Of a stretch of DNA of 64,000 bases, positions 36,568 through 45,774 are shown one piece after another (positions within the stretch are counted from its first letter, which is position 1; each line of letters opens with the position of its first letter). This DNA comes from Neoscytalidium dimidiatum (taxonomy: Eukaryota; Ascomycota; Dothideomycetes; Botryosphaeriales; Botryosphaeriaceae). A program made the translations under genes and the position numbers. The notes beneath the pieces are model-generated. The model ran no database searches and had not been told where the DNA came from. It was given only the letters and a program-made list of their open reading frames with translations. Where the stretch lies: contig CM074695.1 of the NCBI GenBank assembly GCA_037367355.1, forward strand, positions 1,488,001 through 1,552,000, given 5' to 3'.

Positions 36568-37879
36568 TGCGGCTGGCTTACATTGATCGATTTGCCTTCT
36601 TCTGTACTACTTTCGACAGCAGTAGTTCGGTTTAATCCACATCTGGGCGGAAGCTATTTTCGCGGCTATCTGTTCCGGACTCGTCAACTTCTTTTTTCCT
36701 CCTTGTGTTCTCTTTGCACATATACTGAAGGCGCGTTGCTCTCTCAGTTTTCTTTTGTTTTCACTGCATACAAAGGCGAACCCAGCATGGCGTTGGATGG
36801 CTGGTTTCACTGTAGTCTGATTTGTACCAGGGGTGGCTTTGCATTCGGGCATAAAAATATGCGAAGTCAAGGCGGCGGCGGAGTCCAATAGAGGAACAAC
36901 TTGCATGGGTCAGGATAAACCTGGGAATCAACGGGAGAAAGGCACGACATATATATGTACGGAACAGCAAACAACTGGGCAGGGGCAGGGGCAGGGTTGG
37001 GCAGATTGCGACAGCTGGGCTGAGCTACTAGGCTAGAGGCGAGGAGAACGACGGATTAGATATCAAATTACACAAAGTGTTGATATCAGCCTGGCGAAGG
37101 TCACACGCGCCGCAGTCGGTGACGTAGAGCAGCGCAACCGCTTGGCGGAGGTTGCCAAGAATAGCGGAGAGAGGCAGCGGGTGAGGTTGCGGGCGACGCG
37201 CATTTCTGCTTGCGTACGCCTCGACCTGACTTCCTGAGCGTCGACTCCCGTTCCACCCAGACTATGGTGTCTTGCAGTCCGTCGCGTGCTCGACCAAGCA
37301 ATGGCCAAGCCTCACTGCACGTTCCTGTACACGCGTCCATCCATGTTGCGTCAACGAGAGCGCCAGAGCGACGCCGCAGAGGGGGGCTGTGCTAGGCGGT
37401 GGGTGTGGGGAGGTCTTTTGGCCTCAGCTGCCACTCCTCTATGAAAAGGCCCAGTGAGCGCCCGCGTTTCGTGTCGGGTGTGCGCCCGCAGTCCTTGTCA
37501 CGCTTCCTGGCCGTGGCCGTCGAAAAGAAATTCCCCGAGCGCCGCGGTTCTCGCACAGTTGAATCGGGAGTTGTTGCCTTGCAGCCACACCAGGCTCCAG
37601 CACGCGCGCTACCGCATCCTCCGCAATCTCCGGCGCGGCAGCCCTGCGACCCAGACCCTGCGACTCACTGCATAAACACACTCCCACCGCCGAGGAGACC
37701 GACACGAGCCCGCCTGGTTGCTACGCCGCTTGCACGACTCAGTCGCTTCTCCGAGAAACGTCTACCCGCCACAGCTTCGCGCCGCACCGCCGCAGCCAGC
37801 TGCCCTATTCAAGCTGTCTCAACAGCCTTCCGCTGCCACCGCTCCCCCAATCGCACACCGCCGGGAGAGCAGAATCACC
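36568..37879. other. Gene-free stretch upstream of the VHS-GAT gene
   Basis: No supported gene. A GGGGCA repeat (three to four copies) lies near 36979-36998. The part from 37,400 to 37,880 is C-rich and probably promoter and leader. Confidence 0.6.
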
Positions 37880-39479
37880 ATGGTGCTGAAGAAGGTCCAG
37901 GGCCTGCTTAGCAGGCGCCCTGGCACCAGTCAGTCTCCCGCTGTTCGACTACTGAGAATATTTACTAACGGGTGGGGAGTAGGCTCGTCCGAGGATGCCA
38001 CTCAGACGTATGATCATAATTCGCCTGAGGGAGCCGCCGCGAGGGGTGTCGTATGTTCCCACCTACTTTTCCATACCATGCCGGAGTACTGATTCAGAAA
38101 CAGAGGCTCTTCTGCGAGTCTGGCGGTCCCAACAACGCTGTAAGTCTGAACCTCGAGGCCATGACTCCCGGGAATTTTCCTACACTGCTACGGATTCCCT
38201 TTTCACCAGAAGCACCGCTAACCACATTCTTGTCACTCAGACCGAAGAGATCCAATACCTCCCCGAGATCGTGACCGCCGCCGAGTCGTCGCCCGTGGCC
38301 GCCGAAGCCTGCGCATACCAGATCCGCCGGTTCCTATCAAAGGATAACTACTCCAAGCCACACGTACAGTACAACTCGATCATGCTGATCCGCATCCTCA
38401 CCGACAATCCGGGCGCGACTTTCACGCGCAACATCGATTCCAAGTTCGTCAGCACAGTTAAGGAGCTGCTGCGCAATGGGCGGGATCCTAGCGTGCAACA
38501 GATCCTACGCGAGACGCTTTTCGCGCTGGAGAGGGACAAGGCCTACGACACCAACCTGAACGCCCTCTTCCACATGTGGCGCAAGGAGCACGTCAACGGC
38601 AGCAATGCCAGTTTCGGGCCCCGCTCGCTAAACGCTCCGCCGTGGAGCCCCGGTCAGGGAGGAACGTCCGCCCAAGGCTTCGGCGGCGGGTCGTCCCGCC
38701 ACTCCTCGCGCGGTCTGCCTTCGCCCTCAGAGCTGGCGGCCCGCGTTGAGGAGGCCCGGACCAGCGCGAAGCTGCTGCTCCAGCTAATCCAGAGCACGCC
38801 GCCGGATGAGCTGGGGGGCAACGAGCTGGTCAAGGAGTTCGGCGAACGATGCCAGCAGGCGCAGCGCAGCATCCAGAACTACATCAACGCGGCGACGGAG
38901 GACTCGAGCCAGGCGGATGACGAGACGATGCTGACGCTGATCGAGACCAACGAGCAGTTGTCGCTCGCCCTCACTAAGCACCAGCGCGCGTACCTGGCCG
39001 CTCGCAGGAACGGCAGCTCCAACAACGTGCCCCAACTCGACAACGCCAACGTACCCGCTTCCACCCCGACTCCGCCGCCCCGTGATAACACCGCCGCCGC
39101 CGCCACCACGAACGTGGGCCTGGCGGACGAATCGACCACGACGACGACGTACGCCCCGCCTCCGCATCCGCCGCCCCACTTGCAGCAGAGCTTCGCGACG
39201 AGGGGCGACTCGCCCGAGCAGGACGACCCATTCTCCGACTCGCACGCCCACCACCCGCTCGAGCCGGCCCACTACGGCTCCTCGGCCACGAACGACCACC
39301 TAATCAGGCCCGGCGCCGGCGGCGAGGCCGGTGGCTTCCAGAGCACGCCGAGCTATCTGCACAGGCAGGAGAGCGCGGACGTGAACAGGACGATGCACGG
39401 GGCCGCGGGCGGTGACCTCGAGGAGAGTCGGGGAGGGCTGGGGAGGGCACGACGGGGTACGGTGAGGTGCCGGATGTGA
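37880..39479 (+). CDS. VHS-GAT domain protein, Lsb5-like
   Basis: Four exons, 37880-37928, 37983-38050, 38098-38139 and 38241-39479, join in phase to 465 residues; the introns are 54, 47 and 101 nt and the first has a perfect TACTAAC branch site. The VHS/ENTH-like helical domain spans about 20-165 (RLFCESGGPNNA, then HVQYNSIMLIRILTDNPG, then LRETLFALERDK). A GAT three-helix domain spans about 216-310 (ELAARVEEARTSAKLLLQLI to LALTKHQRAYLAARR). This matches fungal Lsb5, which binds Las17/WASP, Arf and ubiquitin and works in actin-linked endocytosis. The low-complexity C-terminus is rich in Pro, Asp and His. The last codons read GRARRGTVRCRM, while the +2 frame over the same DNA reads a tail that looks like the family end, so one base may be missing or extra near 39416-39457 (see findings). 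Confidence 0.88.
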
Positions 39480-40029
39480 GTCCGGTAGAGGAGAGGCGGG
39501 TTGTTTACAGATATTAAAAAGTGGAGTGGGTGAGCGAGGGCTAAGTTGTTGATTCTCGAGTGAAAAGGGGACACGGGGAGGAATTGGTGGTTACTGCGTT
39601 CTTTTTCTTCCTTTTTTTTCGACTTTTGGTTCTCTTTCAGAGGCACACGAGATACCACAATTGGTTTTTTTTTTTCATTAGGCGGGGTTGATGAGGGGTT
39701 GATTGGGTTGGATAGAATGTGATGATGATTTTCCTTGTTAACGTATTAAGTCTTGCATGAAGTGCTGCATCTGGGTCACGAATGAAGTGGTCCAAGGGCT
39801 GAGCGAGTTGTTACACTCTTCACGCAATGCAGAAGATGCTTTCGAGTGGTTACAAGTTACAGTCATGGTCGTGCGCTACAGGGTGCACTTCTCTATTTGA
39901 AGTGAAAGTTAGAGGGTGCTATGGCAGTTTACTGGCATTAACTGCCATTACTGGCCTCTCGGCTTCTGCTTCATGCTTGTCGGATAATCTGCTTTTACCC
40001 TGGACTCTCTCGTCTCTTAATACGTTGAA
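39480..40029. other. Short convergent intergenic region
   Basis: These 550 nt lie between the 3' ends of two convergent genes. They are T-rich, with runs at 39611-39620 and 39666-39677. I see no gene. The first 38 nt would be coding if the tail frameshift of the upstream gene is corrected. Confidence 0.6.
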
Positions 40030-40884
40030 TTAATCTTCAGGCTTCACGCAGATGCAATCCTCGCCGGTCTCCTCCTCAACCGCACCTATCTCTTCCAAGT
40101 CAAACTCGTCGCCCCCAGCGTCGTCCTCTGCAAGACCGACCACTTCAAAGTCTTCCCTGTCTCCCACACGCTCGTCACCAGACTGACGACCTAAGCTGAA
40201 GAAATGTCCGTCTTTGAAGTGCCGCTGCCTCACCTCCCCCTTCCTCTTCACCCGGATCTCCTTCAAGCTGAACGCGAACACGAAGTCATCCGCATCCTCG
40301 AAGCTCACCGCCGTGCTGCTTCTCCCTCTGGCTTCGAACTGCGGGCCCGTAGCCAACGGAGCATTGAACATGGTCCCGTCGACGCCCAGCCGCGCATCGA
40401 AGCTGCGCTCCTGCATGAATTCGGTGAACCCCCTCGCGCCCGTGGCCACCTTGATGCCGGTGATCATGTAGACCTTGCGGCGGAAGCGGTTGCCCGCGAG
40501 GTAGTCGCGGACGGCGTCGCCGCGCACCTCGGCCTCGACGAAGGCCTGCGTGGGCGCGAACGTGTGCGTGCGCATGTTGCGGACGTCCCAGCGCTGGACC
40601 ACGCCGCGCGCCCAGCCGACGCCGGCGTCGCCGCCGGCGCCGACGAGGACCTGCAGGAAGGACGCCCAGACGCCGACGCGCCCGCATCTGGCCTGCGAGG
40701 TGTCGAGCGTCCAGTCGCGCGCGTCGTGCGTGTCGACGTGGGCGGCCGGGACGCGGGGCGTGTTCAGCGGCTCGTCTGGGAGGGCTGGCGAGACGACGAC
40801 GTTGCCGAGCGCGATGCGTCCGTCGGGCGGGCAGTCGCGGGAGGGTGCGAATATCCAGCGGGCGGGCGGCTTCATTGATGTCAT
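40030..40884 (-). CDS. Unknown conserved-looking fungal protein, beta-rich
   Basis: A single 284-residue frame with no signal peptide and no membrane span. I do not recognise a named domain. The N-terminus ARWIFAPSRDCPPDGRIALG and the segments RKVYMITGIKVATGA and DDFVFAFSLKEIRVKRKG recall a widespread uncharacterised fungal family. Alternating hydrophobic residues suggest a beta-rich fold from about 85 to 225. The last 55 residues are strongly acidic and probably form a flexible tail. The next gene upstream on the same strand is a subtilisin-like protease, 512 nt away. That pairing is seen for fungal gasdermin-like cell-death proteins of similar length, in which a short C-terminal part is cut off by the protease. 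I see no sequence proof that this protein belongs there; the role is therefore open. Confidence 0.75.
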   Translation of the reverse strand: MTSMKPPARWIFAPSRDCPPDGRIALGNVVVSPALPDEPLNTPRVPAAHVDTHDARDWTLDTSQARCGRVGVWASFLQVLVGAGGDAGVGWARGVVQRWDVRNMRTHTFAPTQAFVEAEVRGDAVRDYLAGNRFRRKVYMITGIKVATGARGFTEFMQERSFDARLGVDGTMFNAPLATGPQFEARGRSSTAVSFEDADDFVFAFSLKEIRVKRKGEVRQRHFKDGHFFSLGRQSGDERVGDREDFEVVGLAEDDAGGDEFDLEEIGAVEEETGEDCICVKPED

Positions 40885-41395
40885 TGTGTGGAGGCTGGTG
40901 GGTGGGGTGTTTGGTTAATTCTTGAGCGTCCCGGGGTGTAGCACGAGGCTGGCCTGCTTTGTTATCCTATCTTGGCTCCATGCGGGAGACGGGACCCCAC
41001 GTCAGCAAGGGTGCATGCGAAATCTGATCAAGATAGATCTATCAACTCCTGGAGCGAGGCAAAAGAGGTAACGGCTTTGCAGCTGCGAAGCAGTCATTCA
41101 CTCCTAGAATCTCATTGTGGAGAAGCAACGACACCTCAGCTCTATAAGGATTTATGGTTCTAATAGACCATACAGTCAAATCATAGCTAAATCAACAATC
41201 AATGATCAGGGAAACTTATTAGCCATCATCTCTGATGAAAAGCGAGGCTCCGTACTAACATTTGCTTGAAACTCAACGAAGCGACAGTGGTGCATAAGAA
41301 ATTAGCAATAGGGATATACAAATTTATCAAGTCCGGATATCTATCTTCAGACCAAGGAGGACAAAAACGACGGAAAAACGGACGCCTCCGCCAAC
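40885..41395. other. Intergenic gap between unknown protein and protease
   Basis: About 510 nt, AT-richer than the flanking genes. It must hold the promoter of the 284-residue gene and the 3' end of the protease gene. No repeat or small gene is visible. Confidence 0.6.
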
Positions 41396-42476
41396 CTAAG
41401 ATTGAGAACATTGGCGTTTCTGGTAGGCTGTGATAGCGTCGCTCAAGTTTCGCGAAACATCCGGCCCATACTCCTCGGCCAGTATGTTCACAACTCCCAC
41501 CGCCGCATTTTGCCTCGGAGAAAATGAGCTAGACCACTCACCGCCGTCCTCGAAAAGGCTGTTTACGCGGAGCAGCAATGTAATGTCTATGTGGTTGAAG
41601 TCAGAAAATATCTCCTTCTTCTTGCAAACGACTTCCTGAAGGATCCGCTGCATACAGCGTCGCTCCTTTACACGCTGCTCAATCTCCGGATCGAAACAAC
41701 AAGGGGGTTGACGAGCGAATTCGATTATCAAAGCGGCAGTTGCCGCAGCGATAGGTGTAGCGGACGAAGTTCCCGTCATTCTGGCAAAGCCTGTTTGATC
41801 TGATTTTGGCAGTTTTGGCCACGCTGCAAGAACATGCTCGCCGAGTGCCGTGAAACGTGACCTATCTCCTGTTTCGCGGGGATTGAAATGCAGCGCATTT
41901 CCGGTGGAGCTAGCAGCATCAACGGCGATGACCTCATCTGCTCGGGCTGGAAAAGCCATATCTCGACCTTCGTTTGACGCTGCGGCGAACATGAGCACCT
42001 TCTCCTGCTTGGCGTGTTCTAGCGCTTTCCTGAGCTCTTCACTGCTATTGTCTCTCCATCCGAAAGACATACTGACGACGTCCACTTTGTTCTTATCCAC
42101 TGCGTGATTTAGAGCTTCGGCAACAACTTCGTGATCCAGTTCATCACCCATGCCTCGCGAGATGCGATAGACGTAGAGATTCGCGTATGGACACACTTTG
42201 AGGAGTATCCCGGCACAGTGTGTTCCATGGCCATCTTCATCTTCTCTGGGGGATAGGCGGTTCTTCAACCTGGCTCCGAATTTGATGCGGGCCCTCGCAT
42301 ACTTGATGTCGGGCGGTTCAACCTCCGGTGGATGGCGAGCGATGCCGGTATCAAGTATCGCAATCTTCACAGCTCTTTTGCTTATACCATCGATACCATC
42401 TTGGTACTTGTCAAGAAGTTTGTGGGTATGTTGCTCAAGCTCCATGAAAAATCTGTCACTTGGTCGAAAGCCATTT
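41396..42476 (-). CDS. Subtilisin-like (S8) serine protease domain
   Basis: From Met at 42445 the frame gives 349 residues; upstream it stays open to an acceptor-like CAACAG at 42477 with a CTAAC motif about 20 nt before it, so 42476 is the likely exon edge. The catalytic triad is complete: Asp in AILDTGI, His in DGHGTHCAGILL, Ser in MTGTSSATPIA, and the oxyanion Asn in AAASNEGR. There is no signal peptide or propeptide, so the protease is probably cytosolic, as in fungal NLR-like and HET-Q2-type proteases. The C-terminal 90 residues after the domain are helical and not recognised. The neighbour upstream is a TPR protein on the same strand; together they probably formed one TPR-S8 receptor gene, but no splice pair that I can find joins the two frames in phase. 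Confidence 0.85.
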
Positions 42477-42525
42477 CTGTTGCTTCAAGGATGTTAGTCG
42501 AGGTGTTGGGGAGGATCTTTCGCAC

Positions 42526-44067
42526 CTACACGTTGTATAATGGCCGCTCAACATCCGCTGCAGAAGCCGGTCTACTCGGTCGAGTATCCACAATCGTTGT
42601 GCTATGGTTTTCAGGTTCGTCCAGCCTCAAGACACCCATGGACTGCGCGTTTCTAAGATGCGCTACCGACCTCCTGTCCTGGCAAGGACCCGCAGCGTCA
42701 TCTGGTTCTGGAGGCCATGCTCCGGGGACTTGAAGATGTGTGGCCCTTTCAGGTCCTTTCTGGCTTCCAGCATCAGCTTCCAGAGATATCAGGTTGCTGC
42801 GAAGTCGAGACTGTGGCTGTGGAGTGGCGATTTCATTCTCATTCGTGGGCGTGTTCACACCAGTCACATCACGTCCTCTCATTCCTTGGATTGCCGGCAT
42901 TCTCGTTCTTAGAGCACTTCCATCTTCCGGACTGTCACCTATGGCGACTGTTGGGAGTTTATTACGATCGCTTGTCGGGCCTCTGCTTCTTCCACATGCC
43001 TCATGATTTGAACTTTCTTGTTGACGCAGTCTCCGCCGCTCCCGTCTTTCATTCCGCTCGTCCCGTCCTTGGTGCTGAATGCCTTCCTGGTAGTTTCCGT
43101 TCTCGGCGATACCGTTCACTTCAGTTCTCCCGTGTCCATTCACTTGCTGGTCCATGCTGAGTCTTCCTACTGAATTCCGGCGGTCTAATCGGTTTTTCAT
43201 TCTGGCTCGGCAAGCCCGAAGACGTTTGTTTGTGTCTCCCAGTGCTTCGTCCAGGCGCTGCGATTCCCGGGCACCCGAATCTATAGACTCCAATATGGCT
43301 TTGTTCTTTTCGTAAAGCTGACAAGCCTCTTCGAATTTCTGGGATTTCTCCTGTCCTGCAGCCATGTTATGCCGAGTAGTGATGAGCGCCGGATGATCGG
43401 TGCCAAGGGCCAGACTGGTTCGATCGAGCGTCGTCTTGCCAAGATCGACTGCTGTAGAATAATCACCCTTTCTCAAGAGTTCGAAGGCTAGATCATTGCG
43501 CGTCTCCGTGATCCGTTCCCAGTTCGGCGGATCGTGAGCTTCAAGATTGCGCAATACCGCGTAGAGCTGCCTGACAGCTTTGGTAAAATTGCCAACTTCG
43601 GAGTAATCGCGAGCCAGACGCATCCGGTTATTTGAGGTCGATTCATCTTCGAGAGCACCCTCCGACGCTTTCATGTCTAGCCGTCGCTGGAGGCTCTCTT
43701 CCTCGTACAATATAGCTTGCTGGATGTCTCCTGCTTCACGAAAACCGCCAGCAACATCGTCGCGAGCGCTCAGTGTTGCCGGATCCGTGACTCCACGTAT
43801 GCCTTCGACTCCTCTTGCCAAACGCATGAGCATATGGCCTGGTTCTGAGTGTGATCGCACACCTCGGCTGCTCATGCTGCGTACGCGCAAGGTGTTGAGG
43901 TGTTGCCCGGATAGCCCGGTTGCCATGCTGAATGTTCCGTTCTTCTGCACAGGATAATTAGATCTGCGGCATCCGATCAACAATATACCAAATATCGCGC
44001 CGACCGGTAAACAAGGCTGAGCGGACGTGGCAGTGCCCGAGGCAGAAGCCCGACGAATGCCTGACAA
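42526..44067 (-). CDS. Tetratricopeptide-repeat (kinesin-light-chain-type) protein
   Basis: A 513-residue frame. Residues about 80-265 contain three to four TPR units of the kinesin light chain/NLR type: AREDVAGGFREAGDIQQAILYEEESL-like spacing, then LARDYSEVGNFTKAVRQLY, then NDLAFELLRKGDYSTAVDLG, then DHPALITTRHNMAAG with KFEEACQLYEKNKAIL. TPRs of this type sit at the sensor end of fungal STAND receptors. No NB-ARC or NACHT ATPase is present. The remaining 240 residues are charged and low in complexity. The frame stops just before the protease exon. Starts at 44067 or at Met 43925 are both possible; the stretch between them includes a hydrophobic patch, PVGAIFGILLIGC. The gene shares a short divergent promoter with the membrane coiled-coil gene. 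Confidence 0.7.
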   Translation of the reverse strand: MSGIRRASASGTATSAQPCLPVGAIFGILLIGCRRSNYPVQKNGTFSMATGLSGQHLNTLRVRSMSSRGVRSHSEPGHMLMRLARGVEGIRGVTDPATLSARDDVAGGFREAGDIQQAILYEEESLQRRLDMKASEGALEDESTSNNRMRLARDYSEVGNFTKAVRQLYAVLRNLEAHDPPNWERITETRNDLAFELLRKGDYSTAVDLGKTTLDRTSLALGTDHPALITTRHNMAAGQEKSQKFEEACQLYEKNKAILESIDSGARESQRLDEALGDTNKRLRACRARMKNRLDRRNSVGRLSMDQQVNGHGRTEVNGIAENGNYQEGIQHQGRDERNERRERRRLRQQESSNHEACGRSRGPTSDRNKLPTVAIGDSPEDGSALRTRMPAIQGMRGRDVTGVNTPTNENEIATPQPQSRLRSNLISLEADAGSQKGPERATHLQVPGAWPPEPDDAAGPCQDRRSVAHLRNAQSMGVLRLDEPENHSTTIVDTRPSRPASAADVERPLYNV

Positions 44068-44238
44068 ACTGACCCATGTCCAGGTTGGTGTAAATCAAGT
44101 TAGCGCTTATGCATCAAGGACGAACGAAAACCACAACACGTACGTCAACATGCAAGCGATATGCACTCGACTCTTATGAAGCATCATGCAGATACTCTGA
44201 AGAGGGGAAAGAGGCTGGAACCTGGGTAGCCGAGCCTC

Positions 44239-45774
44239 ATGGATCAGGTCGGGGACGTCGTTCGGCTTCAACTCCGGCAGTCCAACGGCAGGCAAAGGGA
44301 TGTTGTTTTTAGGGCTTTTCTGTCCCTGAGAGTGAATATCTCCAGTGTCAGTCTTATGCCGACGATTCCTTCTGCTCCATGCGAACCAGGGCCTGTGCGT
44401 CCCAGAGTCCTCGTGACATCTTCAGCCTTGCCGGACACACTCACGATCGAGACTTACAATGCAACACCCACAGCGACCACTAATACCTGCATACTTCCAG
44501 TCGCAGCACGAGTGGTGACGACAGTGGCTGGAATCGAGGTCGAAGAGAAAGAACCCAGACTATCAAACCAACAAGAAGCTGGTATCATCATTGGCTCGCT
44601 GCTTCTCCTCATCTCACTCGGCGTGTTCTTCCACTTTTGCTGCTTCAGGCGCCGTGACAAACATATTATCTCGACTTCATCAAGTAGTGACCCCGAGTCA
44701 CCATTGCCCCCGGAGCCATCAGAACCACCGGAACCAACGGAGTCACCTCCTGTCTATTCCGGTCATACTGCAGTAGAGCAACCTATACAAGAGCAGTTAC
44801 GAGGGGATCAGGAAACAAGAGAGCAGGCCAACAGAGAAAGAGATGAAAGAGAACGAGCTGAAAGAGAACGAGCTGAAAGGGAGCAGATTGAAACGGAACG
44901 AATTGAAAGAGAGCGGGTCGAGAGGGAGAGAGTCGAGAGAGAGAGAGTCGAGAGAGAGAGAGTCGAGAGAGAGAGAGTCGAGAGAGAACGAGTCGAAAGA
45001 GAACGAGTCGAGAGAGAGCGAGTCGAGAGAGAGAGAGTCGAGAGAGAACGAGTTGAGAGAGAGAGAGTCGAGAGAGAACAGCTTCAAAGAGAGCAAAGGG
45101 AAAGAGAGGAAGTCGAGAGGGAACGTTTCAGGAGAGCACAAGCTGCCACAGGCTGGCAATCTATTCATCAAAGTGCGAGGTTGCAGGCAACCGGCGCTCA
45201 TGCTACAAGTCAGCTTCAAGACGCTACCCATGGTGAACCGCGTTTAAACCCGAGGGATGAAGGCGCACAACAGCAGCAGAACCCTGCAAATTTAGTTGGA
45301 GGACACGTCATGAATCCAGACCCGTTTACTCCAAACAACGATTGGTATACGAACAACCGCGCCACATGGAATCAACGGAGGCCCGATTCTGCTGAAATGA
45401 CTGCAACGAATCTTGAAGCTGGTGCATCTCTACGCGAAATACAGACAATCACTTCAGTGCAACAGGCTTTAGAGAATGCATATGGCAATCCTGAGCAGAT
45501 TCGTACTGTGCACAACCACCTCAGAGATCTGCGTGATTGGTTTTCTGAGAGGGCCATCTGGATAGAACAAAATCAAGCGCGAGATTGGCAGCAGCGGTCA
45601 ACTCAGTTACGACAAGTAGTCATCGACACAGAAATACTACGAAACGAGGCCAGGCAAGAGCGAGCGGCGACCGTCAGGGCGGATGCTCAAGTCAGGATCC
45701 TTCAGGAAGCTATCAGAGCTTTGGTTGGCACGCAACAGAGCAGACCGGAACCAAGAGGGAGATTCCAGTTATAA
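44239..45774 (+). CDS. Single-span membrane protein with ERERV coiled coil
   Basis: One 511-residue frame; Met at 44356 is an alternative start and would remove an atypical basic leader. The N-terminal part is Thr/Ser/Pro-rich and carries no clear signal peptide. A single hydrophobic span, AGIIIGSLLLLISLGVFFHF, lies at about 114-133, followed by basic CCFRRRDK, so the long C-terminal part should face the cytosol. A proline-rich stretch follows, then a highly charged coiled coil of eleven exact ERERV units (residues about 223-277), then a Gln-rich linker. The last 130 residues are helical and end in another coiled coil. I do not recognise the family; the layout resembles fungal cell-surface sensors with a large inner domain. 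The 15-bp repeat is described separately. Confidence 0.7.
   Translation: MDQVGDVVRLQLRQSNGRQRDVVFRAFLSLRVNISSVSLMPTIPSAPCEPGPVRPRVLVTSSALPDTLTIETYNATPTATTNTCILPVAARVVTTVAGIEVEEKEPRLSNQQEAGIIIGSLLLLISLGVFFHFCCFRRRDKHIISTSSSSDPESPLPPEPSEPPEPTESPPVYSGHTAVEQPIQEQLRGDQETREQANRERDERERAERERAEREQIETERIERERVERERVERERVERERVERERVERERVERERVERERVERERVERERVERERVEREQLQREQREREEVERERFRRAQAATGWQSIHQSARLQATGAHATSQLQDATHGEPRLNPRDEGAQQQQNPANLVGGHVMNPDPFTPNNDWYTNNRATWNQRRPDSAEMTATNLEAGASLREIQTITSVQQALENAYGNPEQIRTVHNHLRDLRDWFSERAIWIEQNQARDWQQRSTQLRQVVIDTEILRNEARQERAATVRADAQVRILQEAIRALVGTQQSRPEPRGRFQL
44905..45069 (+). repeat. 15-bp tandem repeat, 11 copies, coding ERERV
   Basis: Eleven units of 15 nt (165 bp) run without a gap. 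Each ends in GTC (once GTT), with the other four codons almost only G and A. The sense strand is therefore nearly all purine, which makes copy-number change and non-B DNA likely. All copies stay in frame and change is mostly silent (GAG/GAA, AGA/CGA), which suggests selection on the peptide. Confidence 0.92.
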
